Of a DNA stretch of 64,000 nucleotides, positions 1-9,136 are shown one piece after another (position 1 is the stretch's first letter; every line of letters begins with the position of its first letter). The stretch lies in contig JAOSJL010000001.1 of the NCBI GenBank assembly GCA_027494115.1, positions 1,823,926 through 1,887,925 of the forward strand, written 5' to 3'. The position numbers and the translations under genes are program-made. The notes under the pieces were generated by a model. It was not told the origin of the DNA and did no database searches. It saw nothing but the letters and a program-made list of their open reading frames with translations. This DNA is from Acidimicrobiia bacterium (GTDB lineage Bacteria; Actinomycetota; Acidimicrobiia; IMCC26256; JAOSJL01).

Positions 1-518
1 AGGTCCAGACAGGCGTCGGTGAAGCCGATCTGGACCTGCACCAGACCGTTGTCGTCGATCTCCTTGCCCGGCTCCTCCCCTTCACCCTTCGGCAGTGCAG
101 GGTCGTCGTCCTTGATCTCATGGACGTCGACGTTCAGGTCCGACTCGTCGGCGAAGGCCTCCGCCGAGTCCTCGAGGAGGTCGTCGTAGCCGATCTGCTT
201 CGCGAGCTCCTTCTCCTCCTTGGTGGCGTCTTCATCGTCCTCGCGCTCCTTCTCGAGCTTCGCCTGCTCGTCCAGAAGGAAGTCGCCGAACTCCACGGCC
301 TGGCCCATGACGGCCGCTTGGAGCACCTGCTCCTCGCGTTCCGAGCGGGTGTCGGCGGATGTGGTCGCGAAGCCGATGAAGTAGGCGGCCACGACAACCA
401 CCACCGCCACGATGGCCGTGATACCCACGAGGTGGCGTCCCCGGATCCTTCGGGGCGCGACGATCGAGCCGTCGTCGGTTCCGGTGTCGTTCGGCGCGAT
501 CGGGTCGGTGTCACTCAT
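1..518 (-). CDS. Single-pass membrane protein, C-terminus beyond window
   Basis: The frame opens with ATG at 518 and stays open to the window edge, so the C-terminus is missing. The first 30 residues are polar and end in a basic patch (RRIRGRH). One hydrophobic segment follows (about residues 31-50, 'VGITAIVAVVVVVAAYFIGF'), then a highly acidic, Lys/Glu-rich, probably helical extracytoplasmic stretch. This is an N-in, C-out anchored protein. No catalytic motif is visible and I do not recognise the family. It is transcribed away from the tRNA-Ala gene, with a gap of about 100 bp between them. Codon use resembles the neighbours. Confidence 0.7.
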   Translation of the reverse strand, partial: MSDTDPIAPNDTGTDDGSIVAPRRIRGRHLVGITAIVAVVVVVAAYFIGFATTSADTRSEREEQVLQAAVMGQAVEFGDFLLDEQAKLEKEREDDEDATKEEKELAKQIGYDDLLEDSAEAFADESDLNVDVHEIKDDDPALPKGEGEEPGKEIDDNGLVQVQIGFTDACLD

Positions 519-616
519 AGGGGTGGAAGCGTTGTTCTCGGAGGTGTGTCGTCGGAGGTGTTGTGTCAGAGGGTGGGTGGAGGAAAGGGAGTCGAGGCCA
601 GTGAGAGCGCTACCGG

Positions 617-689
617 TGGAGCTGATGGGACTTGAACCCACGACCTCCTGCATGCCATGCAGGCGCTCTTCCAGCTGAGCTACAGCCCC
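617..689 (-). tRNA. tRNA-Ala (anticodon GGC)
   Basis: The reverse complement folds as a full cloverleaf. The acceptor stem GGGGCTG/CAGCTCC contains the G3:U70 wobble that is the alanine identity element. The anticodon stem CCTGC/GCAGG encloses loop ATGGCAT with anticodon GGC, and the T arm contains GGTTCAAGTCC. The discriminator is A. CCA is not encoded (the gene is followed by CCG). It reads GCC/GCU codons. Confidence 0.95.
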
Positions 690-760
690 GGGGCGCACCA
701 CGATAGCAGCGGGACCATTTCGTTCCCGGCCCGGGGTCCGAGGGCGCGTAGCCTCCCGGC

Positions 761-3726
761 GTGGCCACCCCCGACTCCGTTCCCCTGATTCATCGCCGGG
801 GGACTCGTCCGCTCCCGGGCGCCCGCACCGCTACGACGCGGCGCGCGCCGCTGCGATCGAGCGCCACTGGCAGGACCGCTGGGAGTCCGAGCACACGTTC
901 TGGGCGCCCAATCCTTCGGGATCCCTGAGCGAAGGATTCGAGGCTCTGGCCGAGGCCCCCAAGCTGTTCGTCCTCGACATGTTCCCGTATCCCAGCGGAG
1001 CAGGGCTCCACGTGGGTCACCCCCTCGGGTACATCGGCACCGACGCCTACGCGCGCTTCCAGCGGATGTGCGGGCGCAATGTCCTTCACGCCATGGGTTA
1101 CGACGCATTCGGGCTTCCGGCCGAACAGTACGCGGTGCAGACCGGCCGGCATCCCCGTGAGACGACCGACGAGAACATCGCCACCATGCGCCGGCAGCTT
1201 CGTCGCCTCGGCCTCGGTCACGATGAACGTCGCAGCGTGGCGACCACCGATGTCGGCTACTACCGCTGGACGCAGTGGATCTTCCTCCAGATCTTCGGGT
1301 CCTGGTGGGACACCGAGGCGGAACGTGCCCGGCCGATCTCCGAGCTCGTGGAGGAGTTCGAGTCCGGAGCGCGTGTGCCCGACGAGAGTACGAATCCCGG
1401 TGGTGCGCCGTGGGCGGACCTCGACAGCGAGGCCCGTCGTCGTGTCACGGATGCGCACCGCCTGGCGTACCTCGATGAACAGCCGGTGAACTGGTGTCCC
1501 GCGCTGGGGACGGTGCTCGCCAACGAAGAGGTCACCGCCGAAGGGCGCAGTGAACGCGGAGACCATCCGGTGTTCCGGCGTCCGATGCGTCAATGGATGC
1601 TTCGCATCACGGCATACGCCGACCGGCTGCTCGGCGATCTCGACCTGCTCGACTGGCCCGAGTCCATCAAGCTCATGCAGCGGAACTGGATCGGGCGGAG
1701 CACCGGCGCCGACGTCCATTTCGCCGTCGAGGGACACGAAGGCGTGGAGTTGACCGTCTTCACGACCCGGCCCGACACGCTGTTCGGCGCGACCTACATG
1801 GTCGTTGCTCCCGAGCACCCCGTTCTCGACACGATCGTTCCCAACCAGTGGCCGGGTGGCGACGAGAAGGCGGCCAGTGGTCCCGCCGAGTGGCGAGGTC
1901 TGTTCGGCGCCGACGTCGAACCGACCGAGGCCGTGAAGCGCTACCGCACATTCGCCGCGAGCAAGTCGGAACTCGAGCGTCAGAGCGAGGGTCGCGAGAA
2001 GACCGGCGTGTTCACCGGTGCGTTTGCCGTCAACCCCACGACCGGTGAGCACATCCCGATCTTCGTGGCCGACTACGTCCTCATGGGGTATGGCACCGGG
2101 GCCATCATGGCGGTGCCCGCGCACGATCAACGCGACTTCGAGTTCGCCGGGGAATTCGGGCTTCCCGTCGTCGGTGTCATCGGACCTCCCGACGACTGGT
2201 ACAGAGAGCGTGGCATGGAGCCCGGTGCCGAAGCCTCCGCCTGGCCCGAGGCTTACACGGGCGACGGGGTCGCGGTCCGCTCGGCGAACGACGAGGTCTC
2301 GCTCGATGGTCTCGCCGTCGACGCCGCCATCGAGCGGATCACCGCGTGGCTCGACAGCTCCGGCCGTGGCCGATCCACGATCACCTACAAGCTGCGCGAC
2401 TGGCTGTTCAGCCGGCAGAGATACTGGGGGGAGCCCTTCCCGATCGTCTATGACGAGGACGGCCACCCGCACGCCCTACCCGACGCGTCGTTGCCCGTGG
2501 AGCTCCCCGAGATCCACGACTTCGAGCCGCGGATCGTGGCCGACGACGAGGACACGCTTCCCGAACCGCCCTTGGCGCGGGCCGAGGAATGGTCGACCGT
2601 CGAGCTCGACCTCGGCGACGGCCCGAAGACGTATCGCCGTGAGCTGAACACGATGCCCCAGTGGGCGGGCTCGTGCTGGTACTACCTGCGGTACCTCGAT
2701 CCCGACAACGACGCCGAGCCCGTCGCTCCCGATGTGGAGAAGTACTGGATGCAGGGTGAGCGCGCCTCGGGAGGCGTCGACCTGTACGTCGGCGGCGTCG
2801 AGCACGCCGTCCTCCATCTCCTCTACGCGCGTTTCTGGCACAAGGTGCTCTTCGATCTCGGGCACGTGTCCACTCCCGAGCCCTTCGCCCGGCTGTTCAA
2901 CCAGGGCTACATCCTCGCCGCGGCGTACCGCGACGACCGCGGTGTGTACGTCGACGCGTCCGAGGTCGTCGAGGAGGGCGGTCGGTACCTCCACAAGGGG
3001 GAACCGGTCACGCGTGAATTCGGCAAGATGGGCAAGAGCCTGCGCAACGCCGTGGCTCCCGACGACATCTATGCGGAGTACGGCGCCGACACGTTGCGGC
3101 TGTACGAGATGTCGACGGGGCCGCTCGATGCCAGCAGGCCGTGGCAGACGTCCGACATCATCGGCGTGCACCGGTTCCTGCAACGGCTGTGGCGCAACGT
3201 GATCAGCGAGGAGACAGGCGCGTCGATCGTGACCGAGGAACCCGCCGACCCGGAGACGCGCGGTCTCTTGCACCGGACGATCGACGCGGTGCGCACCGAC
3301 ATGGGTGATCTCCAGTTCAACACGGCGATCGCGCGGTTGTTCGAGCTCAACAACCGTCTGGCCCGGGTCGTGGGTGATTCGGGAGCAGCCCCGGCCGAGG
3401 TCGTGACTCCGCTTCTCCTGATGGTGGCGCCTCTGGCCCCCCACATCGCCGAGGAGCTCTGGGAGCGTACGGGACACCCGGCGCCGCTCGCGCGCGATCC
3501 CTTCCCCGAGGCCGATCCGGCGCTGCTCGTCGTGGACGAGGTCGAGGTGCCCGTGCAGGTGAATGGCAAGGTCCGGGCGCGTCTGTCGGTACCCGCCGGT
3601 GCCGATGACGACACGCTCGAGGCAGCCGCCCGGGCCGACGAGCGCATCGACGCCCTGCTGTCCGATGTCACCGTCCGTCGCGTCGTCGTCGTTCCCGGCA
3701 AGCTGGTCAACTTCGTCGTGAGCTGA
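761..3726 (+). CDS. leuS: Leucyl-tRNA synthetase, frame shift near the N-terminus
   Basis: Class Ia synthetase that charges tRNA-Leu in the cytoplasm. The HIGH motif appears as 'HVGHPLGY' just after 'MFPYPSGAG', the editing (CP1) domain contains '[13 protein letters not shown]', the signature loop is '[11 protein letters not shown]' (KMSKS), and the C-terminal domain ends in '[10 protein letters not shown]'. The reading frame with the conserved N-terminus ('[15 protein letters not shown]') runs upstream of the ATG at 979 but has no ATG/GTG/TTG before a stop at 676-678. A GTG at 761 lies one frame away, and restoring one base in a C run at about 783-786 would join it. I read this as a sequencing deletion. 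Starting at 979 would remove about 70 conserved residues. It is divergent from tRNA-Ala and followed 6 bp later by a small gene. Confidence 0.93.
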
Positions 3727-3732
3727 CTCCCC

Positions 3733-4146
3733 ATGGGACCGTCGGATCCGACGGGCTGTGAGCGTGGAACACTCGGTCCTGTGGGAGCACCCGGAGCCGG
3801 CGGACACGTCCTGCGTCTGAGCCCGGCCGAACAGGCCCGCCACACGCACGTCCCCGAGCAGGACCGTGAGCGCTGCCGACTCCTCCCGACCCGCTGGTGG
3901 CTCCCTCAGACCGCGGCCACGACGCTGGGGCGGTGGATCGTGATCCGGCGCGAACTGGTCGACGACAGACCGCTCGTCGCCCACGAGCTGGTGCACGTCC
4001 GCCAGTGGCGGGAGCAGGGAATCGTCGGGTTCCTGCGCCGCTACCTGGCCGACTACATCCGCGGGCGCCGTGCCGGTCTGGATCACGACGCGGCGTACCG
4101 GGCGATTCCCTTCGAGATCGAAGCTCGGAACCTCTCCGGCCACTGA
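3733..4146 (+). CDS. Small protein with HExxH metallopeptidase-like motif
   Basis: A 137-residue protein starting 6 bp after leuS. Residues 85-95 read 'VAHELVHVRQW', a zinc-type HExxH helix, preceded by 'IVIRRELVDDRPL'. The C-terminus contains 'DYIRGRRAGLDHDAAYRAIP' and an 'E' three residues on, in 'FEIEARNLSGH'. The pattern resembles the short DUF4157-like or putative metallopeptidase domains of actinobacteria. No signal peptide is visible. The substrate is unknown. Translational coupling to leuS is likely from the spacing. The family assignment is inference from the motif. Confidence 0.7.
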   Translation: MGPSDPTGCERGTLGPVGAPGAGGHVLRLSPAEQARHTHVPEQDRERCRLLPTRWWLPQTAATTLGRWIVIRRELVDDRPLVAHELVHVRQWREQGIVGFLRRYLADYIRGRRAGLDHDAAYRAIPFEIEARNLSGH

Positions 4147-4261
4147 ACCTGGGGTCACCCCGAATTCCGGCCAGGGGGCCTTTCGGCACCTCGGCGTCGC
4201 TGCTAGTTTCCGGATCGCTTCTCCTCTTCCTCCCCGTGAGCCGCGCGCCCGTGGAGGAACA

Positions 4262-5104
4262 GTGCCAGAACAGATGCGCCCCGAACCCGACCGTGGTCCC
4301 GATGCCACCGGTCGTCCTGAGGTCCGCGAGGCTCCCCAGGCTCTCGTGTCGCCCGGGCAGGGGCCCGCCTTCGTCCCGACCCTGGGTGATCGTCTGCGCG
4401 ACGTCGCCGCCGATCCGCGCACGGCGGCCGTGGTCCTCCTGGTGGTGGCCGTGGCAGCCGGTGTGTTCTGGTACCGCGCGGGCAGCGGACCGACCTCCGA
4501 GGCCGACACGCGCGACGGATCCGCTGTCGCGGGTGAGGCGCCCGACACCACGCTGCCGGGCGACGCCCCGACAGCCGGAGTCGACGCCTCCGGCACCGAG
4601 GGGGGCATCGGCGACGCAGGATCAGAGCCGGGCGCCTCTCCGACGGGAGAGATCGTCGTCCACGTGGCAGGGGCTGTGGGGAAGCCGGGCGTGGTCCGGC
4701 TGTCGGCAGGTTCCCGCGTGGCCGACGCCGTGGACGCAGCGGGAGGAGGCGTGGCCGACGCCGATCTCGACCGTCTCAACCTCGCGGCAGTGTTGGAGGA
4801 CGGACAGAGAATCCTGGTCGCGCGCCGGGGCGATCCTCCCGAGGTCGGCGATCCGACCGGTGTGACGAGTGGGGCAGGATCGTCACCAGGAGGGGGCGAG
4901 AGCGACGACGGTGCGCCCATCGACCTGAACACGGCCACCACCGAGGAGCTCGAGTCGCTTCCGGGGATCGGGCCGGTGCTCGCCGAGGCGATCATCGACG
5001 AGCGCGAATCGCGCGGGGGTTTCCGATCCGTCAACGAACTCCGTGATGTGCGCGGCATTGGTGAGAAACGGTTCGAGGACCTCAAGGACCGAGTCGTCGT
5101 GTGA
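4262..5104 (+). CDS. comEA: ComEA-like helix-hairpin-helix DNA-binding protein
   Basis: 280 residues from a GTG preceded by a GGAGG-type site (gtggaggaac); an upstream in-frame extension lacks conservation. The protein has a cytoplasmic N-terminus, one TM helix ('TAAVVLLVVAVAAGVFWY', about residues 54-71), a Ser/Thr/Gly-rich linker, an SLBB-like domain ('IVVHVAGAVGKPGVVRL') and a C-terminal double HhH ('IDLNTATTEELESLPGIGPV', then 'FRSVNELRDVRGIGEKRF'). ComEA binds exogenous double-stranded DNA at the membrane for natural transformation. The stop overlaps the GTG of the ComEC-like gene, as in most com operons. Confidence 0.9.
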   Translation: MPEQMRPEPDRGPDATGRPEVREAPQALVSPGQGPAFVPTLGDRLRDVAADPRTAAVVLLVVAVAAGVFWYRAGSGPTSEADTRDGSAVAGEAPDTTLPGDAPTAGVDASGTEGGIGDAGSEPGASPTGEIVVHVAGAVGKPGVVRLSAGSRVADAVDAAGGGVADADLDRLNLAAVLEDGQRILVARRGDPPEVGDPTGVTSGAGSSPGGGESDDGAPIDLNTATTEELESLPGIGPVLAEAIIDERESRGGFRSVNELRDVRGIGEKRFEDLKDRVVV

Positions 5105-6720
5105 CGACGCCGGCACGGCGTGAATCGACCGTCGAGCGGACCCCCGCGCGACCGGATTCGGTGCGCGGCGCGCTGTCGACGCCGGGGATCGAGGTCTTCC
5201 CCGTCCTGCTCGCGGCCGCTGTGGCCGGCGGAGCGTGGCTCGGGGACCACCTCGGCGCAGGGTCAGGCCACGCTGCCCTTCTCGGGGCGCTCGTTGTGGC
5301 CGCCGTGGCGTTCGTGGCGCCTCGACCGGCGCGCGGGGTCGCGGTGCTCGTGGTGGCGCTCCTTCTCGGCGGGGCAGCGTCCCAGCGTGCCCTCGACGGT
5401 CTCGAACACTCTCCGTTCGCGTCGGCTGTCGAAGAACGCAGCGATGTCGCGGTCGAGGGAACCCTGGTGGGAGATCCCGATGCCCGGCGTTTCTCGACGC
5501 GCGTGGTGATCCGGGCCGAGCGATTCCGGCCGTCGGGAGACCCCGATGCGTCCTGGGAGCCCGACGGGTCGGTGATGCCTCCCTGGCGCAGCGGGGGAGG
5601 GCGCCACCTGTTCGTGGAGGCCGGTCCGCCCACGGCCGGGCGTCTCGCCCAACTGGAAGCGGGCGACCATGTGGAGCTGACCGGTTGGCTGGCTCCGCTG
5701 TCGGGCTACGACCTGCGATACCGACGTCACCACGCCGTCGGCCGTCTCGCCGCGCTCGACCTCGTCGACTTCGAAGGTCCGTCGTCGCCACTGTTGCGCC
5801 TCGCCAATCCCACGCGAGCCGCACTCCTCCGGGGTCTCGACCCACTTCCCGATCCCGAACGTGGGCTCGTCGCCGGGTTTTTGCTGGGTGACCGGCGATC
5901 CATTCCGGAGCCCCTGCTCGACGACTTCCGTCACGCCGGTCTGACGCACCTGCTCGCCGTGTCGGGATCCAACGTCGCCTTCGTCCTCGCGCTGGCGATG
6001 CCCCTTCTGAGACGGCTCGGTTCGACCGGCCGCGTCCCGGCAGCACTCCTGATCCTCGCGGTGTTCGCGGCCATGACCCGTTTCGAGCCCTCGGTGCTGC
6101 GCGCCTCCACAATGGCCGCCTGTTCGCTTGCCGGTGTGCTCCTGGGTCGACCTGTGTCGGCTTCGCGCGCACTGGGTTACGCCGTCGCGGTTCTGGTTCT
6201 CCTCGATCCATTCCTCGTCTTCTCGGTCGCTTTCCTTCTGTCGGTCGGTGCGAGCGTCGGCATCGTGGGTCTGGCAGCCCCGATTGCGGCGCGACTACCC
6301 GGTCCGTCTCTCGTGACCCTTCCGCTCGGCGTCACGATCGCCGCGCAGATCGGCGTCACGCCCGTACTCCTCCCTGTCTTCGGGGCGGTCCCGCTCGTGT
6401 CGGTCCCGGCCAACCTGCTCTCAGTCCCGGTGGCCGGCCCTCTCACCACGGCCGGGCTGGCCGCCGGGGTCGCTGACGTCCTCCTCGGAGAATGGGTGCC
6501 GATCGTCGGCGCCGTGATCCGGATGCCGACCCTGTGGGGAGCGTGGTGGATCGAGACCGTCGCCCGCCTCGCTGCCCAGTTCCCTGCGGAGATCGATCCC
6601 CGCGGCGGCTGGGCACTTCTCGCTGCCACCGCGGGGGTGGGTGCGGCGCACCGCGTGCGACGGGCCCGAGGCCTGGAGGGAGATCGGAAGGGCGGAGGAA
6701 GCCGGAAGGGGCGACGGTAG
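5101..6720 (+). CDS. comEC: ComEC/Rec2-family DNA-uptake channel, short form
   Basis: 539 residues, overlapping comEA by 4 bp. N-terminal TM helices come first, then a DUF4131-like extracytoplasmic domain, then the polytopic competence domain with 'GLTHLLAVSGSNVAFVLALA' (about residues 280-300) and a series of hydrophobic helices to about residue 500. The protein ends in a basic tail. Full-length ComEC usually has a C-terminal metallo-beta-lactamase domain; none is present here and the frame ends cleanly. The expected role is single-stranded DNA passage across the membrane, which may need a separate nuclease. Confidence 0.88.
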   Translation: MTTPARRESTVERTPARPDSVRGALSTPGIEVFPVLLAAAVAGGAWLGDHLGAGSGHAALLGALVVAAVAFVAPRPARGVAVLVVALLLGGAASQRALDGLEHSPFASAVEERSDVAVEGTLVGDPDARRFSTRVVIRAERFRPSGDPDASWEPDGSVMPPWRSGGGRHLFVEAGPPTAGRLAQLEAGDHVELTGWLAPLSGYDLRYRRHHAVGRLAALDLVDFEGPSSPLLRLANPTRAALLRGLDPLPDPERGLVAGFLLGDRRSIPEPLLDDFRHAGLTHLLAVSGSNVAFVLALAMPLLRRLGSTGRVPAALLILAVFAAMTRFEPSVLRASTMAACSLAGVLLGRPVSASRALGYAVAVLVLLDPFLVFSVAFLLSVGASVGIVGLAAPIAARLPGPSLVTLPLGVTIAAQIGVTPVLLPVFGAVPLVSVPANLLSVPVAGPLTTAGLAAGVADVLLGEWVPIVGAVIRMPTLWGAWWIETVARLAAQFPAEIDPRGGWALLAATAGVGAAHRVRRARGLEGDRKGGGSRKGRR

Positions 6721-6736
6721 GCTCGCCGCCGATGGC

Positions 6737-6783
6737 TTCCTCGACGTCTTCCTCGATGTCTCCTCGACGTCTCCCTCGACGTC
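6737..6783 (+). repeat. Four tandem 11-12 bp units (TTCCTCGACGTC-like)
   Basis: Units lie at 6737-6748, 6749-6760, 6761-6771 and 6772-6783. The third is 11 bp, the others 12 bp. With a 12-bp third unit, an ATG at 6732 would read in frame through a Ser/Thr-rich leader into the folP-like gene. This suggests one missing base. Confidence 0.6.
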
Positions 6784-6811
6784 ATGCTCGGCCGGCACCC
6801 TGCCGACGAGC

Positions 6812-7711
6812 GTGGTGCCGACCACCCTGCTTCTCGGTGAGCGCCGTTTCGACATCACGACGCGAACCCTCGTCATGGGGATCCTCAACCGTACGCCCGA
6901 CTCCTTCTACGACCGTGGCGAGACCTTCGAACTCGACCGCCTCGTCGATCGTGCCGGGTGCCTCGTCGAGGAGGGCGCCGACATTCTCGACGTCGGAGGC
7001 GTCAAGGCGGGCCCCGGCCCGGAGGTGAGTGAAGCCGAAGAGCTCGACCGGGTCATCCCGGCGATCAGTGCGCTGCACGAGCGCTTCGACCTCCCGCTGT
7101 CGATCGACACCTGGCGCGCGTCCGTGCTCGAGGAGTCCTGCAGGGAGGGGGCGGTGATCGGCAACGACATCAGCGGGTTCGCCGATCCCGACTACCTCGA
7201 CACTGCGGTGCGACACGGCGCATCCGTCGTGGCCACCCATATTCGGCTGCAGCCACGGGTTCCCGATCCCGATCCTCACTACGACGACCTCGTGGGCGAG
7301 GTTGCGGCCTTCCTCACCGATCGGGCGCGTTCGGCCACGACCGCCGGGCTGAAGCCCGAGCAGATCATGCTCGATGCCGGTCTCGATCTCGGCAAGACGC
7401 CGGCTCAGAGTGCGGTGCTACTCCGCGAGCACGCGGCGTTCGCCACGCTCGGGCATCCCGTGTTCCTGTCGGCCTCGAACAAGCGGTTTCTCGGTGACCT
7501 GCTCGACCTGGAGCTGGAAGACCGACGGGATGCATCTCTGGCCTGCGTGGCTTACGGGATCCACCGGGGGTGTCGAATCGTGCGGGTCCATGACGTCCGC
7601 GGCTCCGTACGGGTCGCGCGGATGACCGAGACCCTCATCGAGACGGCGCTCGAGTCGGGTGTTGGCGACAGCACCATTCCCGGCGGAACGACTGGCGGAA
7701 CGATCCTGTGA
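6812..7711 (+). CDS. folP2: Dihydropteroate synthase homologue, FolP2 type
   Basis: A TIM-barrel protein of the pterin-binding family. Recognised blocks are 'GILNRTPDSFYDRG', 'ILDVGGVKAGPGPEVS', 'LSIDTWRASV', 'NDISGF', 'MLDAGLDLGKTP' and 'LSASNKRFLG'. True DHPS enzymes carry 'GGESTRPG' in loop 2; here it is 'GGVKAGPG', the signature of mycobacterial FolP2, which is reported not to act as a DHPS. The substrate may therefore differ from pABA/pterin. The start is uncertain: GTG 6812 (used here), GTG 6815, or ATG 6732 if one base is missing in the repeat upstream. Its stop overlaps the GTG of holA. Confidence 0.85.
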   Translation: MVPTTLLLGERRFDITTRTLVMGILNRTPDSFYDRGETFELDRLVDRAGCLVEEGADILDVGGVKAGPGPEVSEAEELDRVIPAISALHERFDLPLSIDTWRASVLEESCREGAVIGNDISGFADPDYLDTAVRHGASVVATHIRLQPRVPDPDPHYDDLVGEVAAFLTDRARSATTAGLKPEQIMLDAGLDLGKTPAQSAVLLREHAAFATLGHPVFLSASNKRFLGDLLDLELEDRRDASLACVAYGIHRGCRIVRVHDVRGSVRVARMTETLIETALESGVGDSTIPGGTTGGTIL

Positions 7712-8769
7712 GCGCGCATCTGGTTCTCGGAGACGGACGCGCTCGTGACGATCGCGCACACGAACTCGTGGAGCAGCTCGTCGGCGACGACGATCGGAGT
7801 CTCGCCGTGGAGGAGATCACGATCCCCGACAAGGACGCTCCCAGTGAGGACCGTCGACGTGCTGCAGCGACCGCAGCCTCGGCGGCCTCGAGCCCACCGT
7901 TCGGCACCACGGCGCGGATCGTTGTCGTACGCGACGTCGGTGCACTCACAAAGGACGAGGTCGCCCCGCTCCTCGAGTTCCTCGCTGATCCGCTCGACAC
8001 GACCGAACTGGTCCTCGTAGGCGGCGGCGGTGCGCCGCCACCGGCGTTGGGTAAGGCGGTCGAGAAGGCCGACGGAGAGAAGGTCACGGTGAGGGCGGCC
8101 GAGGCCGCCGACCAGCTCAGCGATCTCAGCGCGACTGTTGGCGTGGAGATCACCGGCGCCGCACGGAAGCGCATCAGTGAGCACCTCGGCGAGGATGCGG
8201 CACGCGTCCCCGAGCTCGTGCAGGTGCTGCGCGCCGCGTCCGACGGCTCGACTCCGCTCGATGTCGACGACGTCGACCCGTATCTCGGAGAGGCGGGCTC
8301 ACGCCCCGCCTACGAGTTGAACAACGCTCTGGACGCCGGCGACGTGGCGGGTGCCGTGGAGCGACTACGTGGTCTGCTCGGTACCGCCGACGCGAGAAGC
8401 GGCAAGGCGATGCATCCCCTTCAGGTCATGGCGATGTTGCACAACTACTACCGCCGTCTGCTCCGACTCGACGATGTGACGATCACCAATGAGAAGGACG
8501 CTGCCCAGGCGCTGACCGAACTCACCGGTCGAAAGGTGAAGCCCTATCCCGCCAAGAAGTCTCTCGCGCAGGCCCGGGCGCTCGGTTCGGATCGGATCCG
8601 ACGAGCGATCGACCTCCTGGCCGACGCCGACATCGACGTGCGCGGTGGAACGGGACTCGATGCCGAACTCGTCATGGAACTGCTCGTCGCCCGCCTGGCG
8701 GGCCTCTCCCGCGGCTCCGGCCGAGGAGGACGGACCGGGGCTAGGAAGACTTCGCCGCGCGCTTCATGA
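7708..8769 (+). CDS. holA: DNA polymerase III delta subunit
   Basis: 353 residues. The delta subunit is the clamp-loader wrench that opens the beta clamp. The pattern fits HolA: N-terminal 'HLVLGDGRARDDRA' in place of the strict Walker A, 'RIVVVRDVGAL', a central 'AGDVAGAVERLRGLL' helical block and 'HPLQVMAMLHNYYRRLLRL'. The GTG start overlaps the folP2-type stop. The last 29 bp run antisense into rpsT, so the two genes converge. Confidence 0.88.
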   Translation: MSAHLVLGDGRARDDRAHELVEQLVGDDDRSLAVEEITIPDKDAPSEDRRRAAATAASAASSPPFGTTARIVVVRDVGALTKDEVAPLLEFLADPLDTTELVLVGGGGAPPPALGKAVEKADGEKVTVRAAEAADQLSDLSATVGVEITGAARKRISEHLGEDAARVPELVQVLRAASDGSTPLDVDDVDPYLGEAGSRPAYELNNALDAGDVAGAVERLRGLLGTADARSGKAMHPLQVMAMLHNYYRRLLRLDDVTITNEKDAAQALTELTGRKVKPYPAKKSLAQARALGSDRIRRAIDLLADADIDVRGGTGLDAELVMELLVARLAGLSRGSGRGGRTGARKTSPRAS

Positions 8770-8983
8770 GGCGCGAGGTGCGCCGAGCGGCCTGGTTCTT
8801 GTGGACGCGGCCCTTGGCGGCCGACTTCCCGATGGTCTTCTGGGCCGCCCGCGTGTCCTCGTCTGTCCCGGTTTCCTCGGCGCGCTTCGTCGCCGTCTTC
8901 ACTTCGGAGCGCGCAGCCATGTTGCGCTGGCGCGCCTTCTCGTTCTGACGGTTCCGCTTGATCTGACTCTTGATGTTCGCCAT
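8741..8983 (-). CDS. rpsT: 30S ribosomal protein S20
   Basis: 80 residues, beginning 'MANIKSQIKRNRQNEKARQR' and ending 'RTSRLMKRAAKSS', with the basic helical composition of S20. It binds 16S rRNA early in 30S assembly. The position antisense to the end of holA and divergent from lepA is the usual bacterial arrangement. Confidence 0.96.
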   Translation of the reverse strand: MANIKSQIKRNRQNEKARQRNMAARSEVKTATKRAEETGTDEDTRAAQKTIGKSAAKGRVHKNQAARRTSRLMKRAAKSS

Positions 8984-9069
8984 GCGCGTTGAGGCTCCGG
9001 GGGAGGACTGGCTCCGAGAGTGACGGGAAGCCCCGGTAGGGTAACAGTGCTGTCCGCCACCGGCCCAAC

Positions 9070-9105
9070 GGGCAGAACGGGCAGAACTGGCAGAACCGGC
9101 AGAAC
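9070..9105 (+). repeat. Four tandem 9-bp units (GGGCAGAAC-like)
   Basis: Units lie at 9070-9078, 9079-9087, 9088-9096 and 9097-9105 and differ only in the first base. They fall between rpsT and lepA. If translated in the lepA frame they would give a Gly-Arg-Thr repeat upstream of the conserved N-terminus, so they are more likely leader than coding. Confidence 0.75.
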
Positions 9106-9136
9106 CGGCACCGTCCCGACCCCGCTGCGGAGCACC

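Noticed and set aside
790..2472. 560-codon minus-strand open frame across leuS
   Set aside because: Mirror of the leuS codon pattern; no recognisable motif.
2476..5250. A 924-codon open frame on the minus strand, antisense to leuS and comEA
   Set aside because: It is a by-product of high GC and G/C-ending codons. It has no domain, its composition is low-complexity Arg/Gly/Ser, and the plus-strand genes are certain.
9070..9105. CRISPR-like repeats
   Set aside because: The units are 9 bp with no spacers; a simple tandem repeat. No CRISPR array or cas gene is seen in the window.
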